Shown piece after piece: positions 17,383 to 24,536 of a stretch of DNA of 64,000 bases. The notes beneath the pieces were generated by a model. The model saw nothing but the letters and a program-made list of their open reading frames with translations. It made no database searches and had not been told where the DNA came from. The stretch is from Streptomyces sp. NBC_01707. Its GTDB lineage: Bacteria; Actinomycetota; Actinomycetes; Streptomycetales; Streptomycetaceae. The DNA is taken from contig NZ_CP109190.1 of the NCBI RefSeq assembly GCF_041438805.1, positions 5,518,001 to 5,582,000 of the forward strand, given 5' to 3'. Both the position numbers and the translations under genes were made by a program. Numbering within the stretch: position 1 is the stretch's first letter; each line of letters begins with the position of its first letter.

Positions 17383-17772
17383 CTACTGGTCGGACACCTT
17401 CGTGAGCACCAGGGACCACGACCCATCCGGCTCGCTGAACTCCACCTTCCCTCCGCCGCGCGCGTAGAGCTGGACACCGGAGACCTCACCGATGCCACGC
17501 TCCTCGATGTCCAGGTAGACGAAGTCGCTGCCGCTGCTGTCGACGAAGTCCCAGTGGCCGTGCAAATCTTCGGGGTCGGTGTGCGCGTCTGTCGACAGAT
17601 CAGTGGCGGTGAATGTGCCGTCGGAATCGAGCGTGATCTCGCCGCCGGTCTTGCCGTTGCGGTACATGCCGGGAAGCTCGTCGGGGTCGACCGAGTACGC
17701 ACACCCTGAGATGAGTACCGAAGCAGCGCCCAGTACAGCGACGAACCACCGTCCGACTATCCCCTTGCTCAT
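17383..17772 (-). CDS. putative lipoprotein (element cargo)
   Basis: A 129-residue protein with a lipoprotein signal: basic start MSKGIVGRW, hydrophobic core FVAVLGAASV and lipobox LISGC at about residues 20-24. The mature part is short, acidic and beta-rich (GEITLDSDGTFTATDLS; WDFVDSSGSDFVYLDI), resembling small single-domain surface proteins. Function is unknown. It is the first gene inside the element on the left and reads toward the attachment site. Confidence 0.7.
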   Translation of the reverse strand: MSKGIVGRWFVAVLGAASVLISGCAYSVDPDELPGMYRNGKTGGEITLDSDGTFTATDLSTDAHTDPEDLHGHWDFVDSSGSDFVYLDIEERGIGEVSGVQLYARGGGKVEFSEPDGSWSLVLTKVSDQ

Positions 17773-18120
17773 TCTGTCCCCCTGATCATCACGGCGCCAC
17801 GGCTCAAGACGCGCTGTACTTGCCGAGCCAGATCTTGAACGCGTTCAAAACGTATGTCAAGCGTGAGTGGGTGTGACTTCCTTGGTCGCTTCGTGGGGCT
17901 GATCATTTTGCCGCTGCGGTCGGCTCTCGGCGCTCCCGTGGCCCCTGTCCAATCCGGCACGGGGGTGGCACGACTGCCTTCTGATCCGTAGCTCTAGCCG
18001 GATCGGTCAGCAACGGCCATTCCGGCCGCTACCGGGCTCCGGAGGGACGCTACTGGACGCGGGCGGTTGCTGGGGTTGCGGTACCTGGCTGCTGTACCGC
18101 AGGATCCCGGTGGGGGGACC
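17773..18120. other. intergenic region inside the element
   Basis: About 350 bases with no supported gene. It includes the promoter area of the lipoprotein (an AT-rich stretch around 17820-17870) and the first copy of the 35-bp repeat described at 17991. Confidence 0.4.
17991..18025 (+). repeat. 35-bp dispersed repeat, copy 1
   Basis: Begins GCTCTAGCCGGATCGGTCAG. A second copy at 18616-18650 has three mismatches. Weaker similarity (GTGGCACG upstream, GGAGGGA downstream) extends on both sides, so a longer block of about 65-75 bp was duplicated. Confidence 0.7.
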
Positions 18121-18471
18121 ATGGAACGGCACTTGCTGGAGAAGCTGTTGGCCGGTGACGACGAGGCGTCCGTGACTGCTCTGGCCGCCCTCCGCAGCGG
18201 CGCCACCTACAGCGTGTGGGACACGACGGATCCCTCAGAGCGACATGCCGGGGTCTTCTCCCGCCGCCTTCAGTGCGCGCGGCTGCGCGGAATCGAACCT
18301 CTTGGGCTGGAACGAGCGGTGCAGCTCCTCCGCGAGCACCGCCGACCGGTGCGCGGAGGGATGATCGATTCTGCTGATCAGAAATGGACCTTCGTGTTCT
18401 ACCTCACCGAAGACGGCAGCGCACTGGTGGCCTGCTTCCGCACAGCGGTGGAGCGGGGATCACCGCTGTAG
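18121..18471 (+). CDS. hypothetical protein (element cargo)
   Basis: A 116-residue soluble protein of unknown function, starting at ATG 18121 after GGTGGGGGG. It has an N-terminal helical part (LLEKLLAGDDEASVTALAAL) and a C-terminal beta part ending KWTFVFYLTEDGSALVACF. No catalytic motif is visible. It is bracketed by the two copies of the 35-bp repeat, which suggests the gene and its flanks arrived or duplicated as a unit. Confidence 0.6.
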   Translation: MERHLLEKLLAGDDEASVTALAALRSGATYSVWDTTDPSERHAGVFSRRLQCARLRGIEPLGLERAVQLLREHRRPVRGGMIDSADQKWTFVFYLTEDGSALVACFRTAVERGSPL

Positions 18472-18615
18472 GAGCGTGGTGGGGCGAGTTGGGGTCTGAC
18501 CTGCGGGACGCGGACTTCGATGTCTGCTGACTGTGGCCTCCGCCAGCAGCCGCAGTTCCCTGTGAGTCCCCGCCCGATCTGGCGCGGTTGTGGCACGGGG
18601 AACACTTGACTCGTT

Positions 18616-18650
18616 GCTCTAGCCGGATCGGTCAGCGACCGCCATACCGG
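18616..18650 (+). repeat. 35-bp dispersed repeat, copy 2
   Basis: Second copy of the block at 17991-18025, differing at three positions and in the same orientation. Confidence 0.7.
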
Positions 18651-18680
18651 TCCCTTCACGGCCCTGGAGGGAAGCTCAAC

Positions 18681-19052
18681 TCAGATGACGAGAAACACGG
18701 CAACTGTGACAACCAAGAAGGTAAACCAGAAGATTGCCTGCTGCCTGCCCGTCAGTGCTTGCATCCGCTGTCCTGAACGCACCAGGGCGAACTGACGGCG
18801 GAGATACGGGGCGAAGATGATCCTCAGCGCCGCAAAGGTGATCATGATGGCCGTGAACCAAACCACTGGATATGCATCCTTGTCTCCCGCCGTATCAAGG
18901 AAGAGGTAGGTGCCGCCGACAAGGGGTATCAAGGGCAGGAGCAGCTTCTTCTTCGCCGTGGTCGCTATGGGATGCATGGCTATCACAAAGACAGCGCCGG
19001 AGATGACGGCGCCTATCCACCACTGCTCAGGGGGCAGTGTCCTTGTCAGCAT
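18681..19052 (-). CDS. four-helix membrane protein (element cargo)
   Basis: A 123-residue protein with about four hydrophobic segments: near residues 12-28 (IGAVISGAVFVIAM), 37-52 (LLLPLIPLVGGTYLFL), 62-80 (VVWFTAIMITFAALRII) and 106-123 (AIFWFTFLVVTVAVFLVI). A basic cytoplasmic loop lies between the last two. GAAGG lies about eight bases before ATG 19052. No family is recognised. It lies next to the other membrane cargo gene on the same strand. Confidence 0.65.
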   Translation of the reverse strand: MLTRTLPPEQWWIGAVISGAVFVIAMHPIATTAKKKLLLPLIPLVGGTYLFLDTAGDKDAYPVVWFTAIMITFAALRIIFAPYLRRQFALVRSGQRMQALTGRQQAIFWFTFLVVTVAVFLVI

Positions 19053-19389
19053 GACTCCTACCTTCTTCGGAATTACGGATCCGGGTCACTTCAGCTGAGG
19101 GGCCGTGGAGCACCAGTTTGGAAGACGCCGTATGCGGATCGCGGCTGACCTGCCGAGTGCCTGACCTGCTCTGGATCGCGGCTTTCGCCGCTGTTCCCCG
19201 TGAGTCACCGGAAGGTCCCGCCGGGCCGGGCACGGAACGGGCACGCCCACCACGACCTTCGCCGCGGTGCTCAGTCGTCGAAGAAGCGACAGGCCGGTTT
19301 CCCGACCTGCGGTCACGTCATCGTTCCGGAACGGCCAGCGACGGCCGTCAGGCGCTCCACCGGCGGAGGGTGCGTGGACCAGCCGCCGA

Positions 19390-19935
19390 CTACGTGGGAG
19401 AGGCGAAAGGGTTCCCGTCGGGAACCGGTGGGCCAGCCCACTGCCCCTCCGGAACCAGGACAGGCGTCCAATCCGGGCCGCGGTGGTCCAGCCACCACCT
19501 GTCGATGGTGCGGAACTTCTCCTCGAACTCGCTATCCCAGCTGAGGAACCCGGTGATCGGGGCCCGAAGGCGAGTACGACGGCCACCCGCCTCGTAGATC
19601 ACAACGGTCTGGACCCCCTGGAAGCGTTCGACGCGGATGGCCTGGACGTTCGACCACTGGATGGCCCGGCGGCGGAGGCTGTGAACGATAGCCGTCGACT
19701 CCGTGAGGGTGACGCCAAGGTACTGCCCGAGTATCAGCAGCACGAGCGACAGGGCGGCCCACATACCCAGCGACTCGGCGATCTCAGACCCGGTGCGCTT
19801 CAAGGTCACCCAATCGATGACCGTCGTGCCCCCGACGATGAGAAGGAGGGGCAGAACAGGCAGTACGCGTTGAAGACGCGTACACCGGTAACGGATGCGC
19901 TCCGGCGGCACAGCCTCGACCTGCAATTGCTCCAC
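19390..19935 (-). CDS. membrane protein with PH-like domain (element cargo)
   Basis: A 181-residue protein. Two membrane helices lie around residues 28-43 (VLPVLPLLLIVGGTTVI) and 60-78 (MWAALSLVLLILGQYLGV). The following segment (LTESTAIVHSLRRRAIQWSN, VQAIRVERFQGVQTVVIYE) resembles the bacterial PH-like fold of small membrane proteins. Function is unknown. GTG 19935 is preferred because TGAGGGG lies eight bases upstream; GTG 19944 overlaps that site. Confidence 0.6.
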   Translation of the reverse strand: MEQLQVEAVPPERIRYRCTRLQRVLPVLPLLLIVGGTTVIDWVTLKRTGSEIAESLGMWAALSLVLLILGQYLGVTLTESTAIVHSLRRRAIQWSNVQAIRVERFQGVQTVVIYEAGGRRTRLRAPITGFLSWDSEFEEKFRTIDRWWLDHRGPDWTPVLVPEGQWAGPPVPDGNPFASPT

Positions 19936-20474
19936 CAAAACCACCCCTCACACAACGGAGCCACCGTCGGCACGTGATCGCCAGGGCAGCATGGCGGACC
20001 GGGGGCGCGCTGTCCATCGCCTACGGTTGCCGGCCGAGCGGGCCAGCAGGGTCATTCGGCTTCCGCCGCCCCCATCCCAACGCACCACTCACCCCAGCTT
20101 TCATCCCGTCCGCCTTCGGCCCACACACTGTGGAGCGGGCGTGGTTCAGGGCGTCAAGGTGGAGCGCGCCACTGTACGACCGACCTTGACGCCCTGGGCC
20201 GCGGCTGCTCGGCTCTGCCTGGGTCGAAGGTGGTCGGGATGGGAGCCCACAACGCTCACCACGATCCGGCCGGCACTCGCGAACGGCGCTCCGACCCATC
20301 CCGGAGTCTGAGCGCCCCCGCCGGAGGCTTGTCTTGTGCCTTCCGTTTTCCTTCGTCCAGGTTCTCTCGCTCTTGTTGCGCGACCGGCGTAGCCGGGGCC
20401 CAGAGCGGGGCGGAGACAGGAGCGCAGGGCCCCGGCGGTGAGCCGGGGAGCGCGCGACGAGCGGAGCGAGGAGC
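19936..20474. other. non-coding stretch upstream of the repSA remnant
   Basis: About 540 bases with no believable gene. It contains the long inverted repeat at 20147-20196 and then a GC-skewed stretch with GAGCGGAGCGAGGAG just before the repSA homology begins. The abrupt change at about 20475 is consistent with a deletion junction. Confidence 0.5.
20147..20196. repeat. 14-bp inverted repeat, candidate replication or transfer locus
   Basis: CAGGGCGTCAAGGT and ACCTTGACGCCCTG are perfect inverted arms around 22 bases. The position upstream of the repSA remnant would suit an origin for rolling-circle replication, but that is inference. Confidence 0.45.
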
Positions 20475-21337
20475 CTTGACCCCGACACCTACGACTACGA
20501 AGCGGCCGTCCTCTGGAACGCGCATGCCGGTGCCCTCTGGCGGCGCTTCTCGATCTACCTCCGCCGTGAGGTCGCCAAGCGCGCTGGTCTGACCCAACGC
20601 GCCTTCCGTGACCACGCGCGCGTCTCCTTCGCCAAGGTCGCCGAGTACCAGAAGCGGGGCGCCGTCCACTTCCACGCGGTCATCCGGCTCGACGGCCCGG
20701 AAGGCGGCGACACCCCGCCCCCGGCTTGGGCCACGGCCGAGCTGCTCACCGACGCCATCCGTGCCGCCGCGACCGCGTCGACGGCCCGGAGATAGACGGG
20801 CGGCCGCATACCTTCACTTTCGGGCGACAGCTCGACGTCCGCACCATCCGTTCCGCTGACTTCGACAGTGGCCAGGAGTTGACCGAGCGGGCCGTAGCTG
20901 CCTACATCGCCAAGTACGCCACCAAGGGCGCCGAGACGACGACGGGCACTCTGGACCGGCCGATCCGATTCTTGGCCGAGTTGGCTCAGGCGCGGATCAG
21001 CGGTCACGCCCGCCGCATGATCCGTACCGCCTGGACTCTCGGCGCCCGCAAGGACCTGGAACACCTCCGCCTGCGCGCCTGGGCCCACATGCTCGGCTTC
21101 CGCGGCCACTTCTCCACCAAGTCCCGCCGCTACTCCACCACCCTCGGCGCCCTCCGCGACGCCCGTGCCGACTGGCGCCGGGCCCAGATCGCCCCACCCG
21201 TCCCCCAGCACGGCGAAACCACGCTCGTGCTCGCCCACTGGGTCTTCGCCGGAACAGGCCTGAGCGCTGCCGAGACCTGGCTTGCCGCATCCCTCGAACC
21301 CGCCCCCGGAACGGAAGGAGAACCGACGCATGCGTGA
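20475..21337 (+). pseudogene. repSA: repSA replication initiator remnant, truncated and frameshifted
   Basis: The reading frame from 20475 to 20795 encodes LDPDTYDYEAAVLWNAHAGA through AVHFHAVIRLDGPEGGDTPP, typical of the RepSA rolling-circle initiators of Streptomyces integrative elements; the HFHAV motif is the metal-binding signature. A stop at 20793 follows. Homology continues in another frame from about 20780 (VDGPEIDGRPHTF) through YIAKYATKGAE and AWAHMLGFRGHFSTKSRRYS to the stop at 21337. The N-terminal third normally present is missing. A one-base indel near 20764-20785 and the lost 5' end mean no functional initiator. Confidence 0.88.
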
Positions 21338-21512
21338 CGACGAGCTGCTCACCGTAGGTGAGGTCATGGCGCGTCTGAAGGTCGGCCGGTCGACGGTCTA
21401 CGACCTGATCCGCACTCGACGTCTGCCCTCTGTCGCCATCGGGCGGTGCCGGCGTATCCCCGCCAGGGCTCTTCGAGACTTCATCGCCGGGCAGATGGAG
21501 CGTGCTGCCTGA
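21330..21512 (+). CDS. xis: Xis, excisionase
   Basis: A 60-residue winged-helix protein of the MerR-like excisionase type: LLTVGEVMARLKVGRSTVYDL then RTRRLPSVAIGRCRRIPARAL. These proteins bend the attachment DNA and direct the integrase toward excision. GGAAGGAGA lies nine bases before ATG 21330. Its start overlaps the end of the repSA remnant, and its TGA overlaps the int ATG (TGATG), the usual coupled xis-int arrangement. It looks intact. Confidence 0.9.
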   Translation: MRDDELLTVGEVMARLKVGRSTVYDLIRTRRLPSVAIGRCRRIPARALRDFIAGQMERAA

Positions 21513-22680
21513 TGACCAAGCGTCGGAGTCGCGGTGACGGCGGCCTGCACTGGGACGAGAAGAGACAACGGTGGATCGCCACGGCGAACCTTGGCTTCGA
21601 TCCGAGCGGGAAGCGGATTGTGAAGCGGGGGAGTGGCAAGACCAAGACGGAGGCGAAGAACAAGCTCAAGGAGGTGCTGCGGGACCACGAGGACGGCCTC
21701 GCCATCGCGCCGACCAACTACACGGTGAAGGATGCCGTGACGGACTGGCTTCGTACGGCCTGGCGGGCTTGGACCCCAGCACCGTTGAGACCGTGACGCT
21801 CTTGAGTCAGAAGCACGTGATTCCCTCACTCGGCGCGCGCAAGTTACGCGAGCTGAGTGCGGAGGACGTAGACCGCTGGCTGGCCACCAAAGCGAAGACA
21901 CTCAGCACGCGTACGCTCCAGGGAATCCATTCCTGCCTCAACCGCGCGGTCAAGCGGGCCATGGCGCGGGACAAGGTGAAGCGCAATGTCGTTGAGCTGT
22001 GCTCGGTGCCTCAAGGGCAGGCCGGGCGCCCGTCCAAGGCGCTCACATTTGCCCAGGCCGAGGCCGTACTCAAGGGTGCGGAGGGAACCTCGATGTACGC
22101 GTACACCGTCGTCGCGCTGCTGACCGGTGCCCGAACCGAGGAGCTGCGGGCACTCACCTGGGGTCACGTCTTCCCCAAGGGCCGGCCGGACCTCGACTCG
22201 CCGCAGCATCCGCACATCGCCGTTTGGCGCTCGGTCCGGCGGAGCGGGGACACAAAGACGCGGAAGTCCCGGCGCACGCTCGCTCTGCCGGCGCGGTGCG
22301 TGGAAGCCCTCTGGCGGCAATTCGAGGATCAAGGGTGGGACCGGCTCGCCGCTGATGAGGAGTGGGAGGAACACGGCCTCGTCTTCTCCTCGGCCGTGGG
22401 CAAGCCGCTCGATGCCGCCAACGTCCGGCGGGCCTTCCGCCAGGCGCTCAAGGGCATTGACGGGGTCGTCGCCGACGAGTGGACTCCGAGGGAGCTCCGG
22501 CACAGCTTCGTGTCCCTGCTCTCCGACCGCGGCGTCCCGCTGGAGGAGATCTCCCGGTTGGTCGGGCACTCGGGTACGGCTGTGACGGAGGAGGTCTACC
22601 GGAAGCAGATCCGACCCGTGATCCAGACCGGTGCCGTGGTCATGGACGGCATCTTCGGCTCCGAGCGGGACGGGGCGTAG
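21512..22680 (+). pseudogene. int: int, tyrosine integrase broken by a one-base frameshift
   Basis: The gene begins at ATG 21512 (MTKRRSRGDGGLHWDEKRQR). Reading breaks at 21754: the frame giving VTDWLR must shift by one base to continue as YGLAGLDPSTVETVTLLSQK. The downstream part carries the N-terminal SAM-like core-binding domain and the catalytic domain: GARTEELRALTW (Arg I), RELRHSFVSLLSDRG (Arg II region), LVGHSG and VYRKQIRP with the likely catalytic Tyr. A single missing T (expected CGTTAC) explains the break. A TTA codon occurs at 21844. Function is lost unless this is a sequencing error. Confidence 0.88.
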
Positions 22681-22697
22681 GCACTCAGGAACCGGTA

Positions 22698-22714
22698 GTC
22701 ACGCAGTTAGACAC
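22698..22714 (+). repeat. 17-bp arm-type site, right copy
   Basis: GTCACGCAGTTAGACAC, identical to 17269-17285, between the int stop and the right attachment repeat. Confidence 0.7.
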
Positions 22715-22723
22715 GCAGCAACG

Positions 22724-22760
22724 TCAGAGGGCCCTTACCAAATTGGTAAGGGCCCTCTGA
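22724..22760 (-). terminator. element-borne terminator serving tRNA-Pro
   Basis: TCAGAGGGCCCTTACCAA pairs with TTGGTAAGGGCCCTCTGA around a single A: 18-bp arms, perfectly symmetric. It lies just 3' of the intact tRNA-Pro on the minus strand and also 3' of int on the plus strand, so it may end both transcripts. Confidence 0.75.
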
Positions 22761-22767
22761 ACTGCTA

Positions 22768-22817
22768 TTCAGCTGTCGGGGTGGCGGGATTTGAACCCAC
22801 GACCTCTTCGTCCCGAA
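22768..22817. repeat. right attachment-site repeat, part of the intact tRNA-Pro
   Basis: Fifty bases identical to 17121-17170. This copy, supplied by the element, completes the tRNA-Pro gene. Confidence 0.92.
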
Positions 22818-22849
22818 CGAAGCGCGCTGCCAAGCTGCGCTACACCCCG
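22776..22849 (-). tRNA. tRNA-Pro (CGG anticodon)
   Basis: A 74-nt cloverleaf on the minus strand. The acceptor CGGGGTG pairs with CACCCCG, followed by discriminator A. The anticodon stem CTTCG/CGAAG encloses loop TTCGGGA, giving anticodon CGG. The T arm is GTGGG TTCAAAT CCCGC. No CCA is encoded. The 3' half is the 50-bp attachment sequence. Confidence 0.95.
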
Positions 22850-22958
22850 ATCGTCGCCGGTGTCCTGGCGACATCGATTACTTTAGCCCACCCGCGCCCG
22901 GAGACGAAATCCGGTTTCTGCCCCGGCACGCGCCAGGTCCCGGGAGCGGCGTACGGCG

Positions 22959-23897
22959 TCAGTCGCGTGGTGTCAGCGTCAGCAGGGTCGCCTCGGGCGG
23001 GCAGGCGAAGCGGACCGGGGTGTAGCGGTTGGTGCCGCAGCCTGCCGAGACGTGGAGGTAGGCGCGGCGGTCGCCGACCGTGTGGCCGGAGAGGCCCTTG
23101 ACCCGGTCCGTGTCCAGGTCGCAGTTGGTGACCAGGGCCCCGTAGAAGGGGATGCAGAGCTGGCCGCCGTGCGTGTGGCCCGCCAGGATCAGGGGGTAGC
23201 CATCGGCGGTGAAGGCGTCGAGGGAGCGCAGGTACGGGGCGTGCACCACACCGATCGAGAGGTCGGCGCCCGTCTCCGGTCCGCCCGCGACCTCCGCGTA
23301 CCTGTCCCGCTTGATGTGCGGGTCGTCGAGGCCGGTGAAGGCGATCTCCAGGCCGTCGACCTTGAGGCGGCCCCGGGTGTTGCTCAGTCCCAGCCAGCCC
23401 GCCTCGTCGAACGCGTCGCGCATCGGTTCCCACGGGTTGTGCACGACGCCGACCGCGGGGGCGTTCCCGTTGAGACCGTGCTTCCCCCGGGTCTTCTCGA
23501 GGAGATAGAGGGCCGGGTTGCGGAGCTTGGGGCCGTAGTAGTCGTTGGAGCCGAAGACGTACACACCCGGGAACTCCATCAGCGGGCCGAGTGCGTCCAG
23601 CAGCTCCGGCACGGCCTTCGGGTCCGAGAGGTTGTCGCCGGTGTTCACGACGAAGTCGGGGCGCAGGCCGGCCAGCGAGTGCAGCCAGCCGCGCTTCTTG
23701 CGCTGGCCGCTCACCATGTGGATGTCGGAGACCTGCAGTACGCGCAACGGACGTGCCCCGTGCGGGAGTACGGGGATCGTGACGCGGCGGAGCCGGAACG
23801 ATCGGGCCTCGAAACCTGCCGCGTAGACGAGACCGGCGGCGCCGACCGCTGCGCCGACTGCCGTGACTTTCAGGGGTACTCCGTAGCGTGCGCGCAT
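22959..23897 (-). CDS. membrane-anchored metallophosphoesterase
   Basis: A 312-residue calcineurin-like phosphoesterase. A single N-terminal hydrophobic segment lies at about residues 9-28 (LKVTAVGAAVGAAGLVYAAG). Metal-binding motifs are VSDIHM (D, H), VVNTGDNL (GD), VFGSNDYYG (GND/E-type, Asn-Asp), and GHTHGGQL near the end. This resembles YkuE/YaeI-type enzymes thought to act on envelope substrates. ATG 23897 gives the family start. It is divergent from the YqeY-like gene across about 80 bases. Confidence 0.88.
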   Translation of the reverse strand: MRARYGVPLKVTAVGAAVGAAGLVYAAGFEARSFRLRRVTIPVLPHGARPLRVLQVSDIHMVSGQRKKRGWLHSLAGLRPDFVVNTGDNLSDPKAVPELLDALGPLMEFPGVYVFGSNDYYGPKLRNPALYLLEKTRGKHGLNGNAPAVGVVHNPWEPMRDAFDEAGWLGLSNTRGRLKVDGLEIAFTGLDDPHIKRDRYAEVAGGPETGADLSIGVVHAPYLRSLDAFTADGYPLILAGHTHGGQLCIPFYGALVTNCDLDTDRVKGLSGHTVGDRRAYLHVSAGCGTNRYTPVRFACPPEATLLTLTPRD

Positions 23898-23976
23898 GCG
23901 CCCATCGTCGCAGACACCGTGCGGTCCGCGGAAAACCGGCGGGCGTTCCGCACCCCGCACCTGCCACAATCAGCAC

Positions 23977-24441
23977 ATGACCACGCTCAAGTCCAAGCTC
24001 AAGGAAGACCTCACGACGGCCATGAAGGCGCGTGACGAGCTGACCTCGTCCACGCTCCGGCTGACCCTCACCGCGATCACGAAGGAGGAGGTCAGCGGCA
24101 AGACGGCGCGCGAGCTCTCCGACGACGAGGTGCAGAAGGTGATCGCCAGGGAGGCGAAGAAGCGCCGCGAGGCGGCCGAGGCCTTCGCCCAGGGCGGCCG
24201 GACGGAGCAGGCCGAACGCGAGCGGGCGGAGGGCGAGCTGCTCGACGGCTACCTGCCGAAGCAGCTGAGCGACGACGAGCTGGGTGCGATCGTGGCGGCG
24301 GCCGTCGACGAGGCGAAGGCCGCCGGCGCCGAGGGGCCGCGGGCCATGGGCGCCGTCATGAAGATCGTGAACCCGAAGGTCGCGGGGCTCGCCGACGGCG
24401 GCCGGGTGGCGGCCGCGGTGAAGAAGCTCCTCGCGGGCTGA
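23977..24441 (+). CDS. GatB/YqeY domain protein
   Basis: A 154-residue protein of the YqeY family, related to the tRNA-binding tail domain of the GatB amidotransferase subunit. Family features are LKEDLTTAMKARDELTSSTLR at the N-terminus, YLPKQLSDDEL, and GAVMKIVNPKVAGLADG near the C-terminus. A role in tRNA-dependent amidation is suggested by the fold but not established. It is convergent with the PBP gene across a strong shared terminator. Confidence 0.9.
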   Translation: MTTLKSKLKEDLTTAMKARDELTSSTLRLTLTAITKEEVSGKTARELSDDEVQKVIAREAKKRREAAEAFAQGGRTEQAERERAEGELLDGYLPKQLSDDELGAIVAAAVDEAKAAGAEGPRAMGAVMKIVNPKVAGLADGGRVAAAVKKLLAG

Positions 24442-24463
24442 GGCGGCAGTTCCGTACCTGCGC

Positions 24464-24506
24464 GAAGGCGGGGTGGACCGGGGATGTCCCGGTCCACCCC
24501 GCCTTC
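24464..24506. terminator. bidirectional terminator between yqeY-like and PBP genes
   Basis: GAAGGCGGGGTGGACCGGG and CCCGGTCCACCCCGCCTTC form a 19-bp perfect stem with a short loop, placed between two convergent genes. Confidence 0.85.
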
Positions 24507-24536
24507 TGTTGCGCGGACGGGTGTTGCGTCCAGAGG

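Larger units (their letters stand above)
17121..22817. mobile_element. degenerate pSAM2-type integrative element (AICE) in tRNA-Pro
   Basis: The 5.7-kb interval is bounded by a perfect 50-bp direct repeat that equals the 3' half of tRNA-Pro(CGG) plus flanking bases. From left to right it holds four small cargo genes, a repSA remnant, xis and an int pseudogene next to the intact tRNA. This order (rep-xis-int-att) is that of pSAM2-like actinomycete integrative and conjugative elements. No FtsK-like tra, spd or kor regulatory gene is visible, and the size is well below the usual 9-17 kb. Both int and repSA are disrupted, so the element is probably stranded. Confidence 0.88.
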
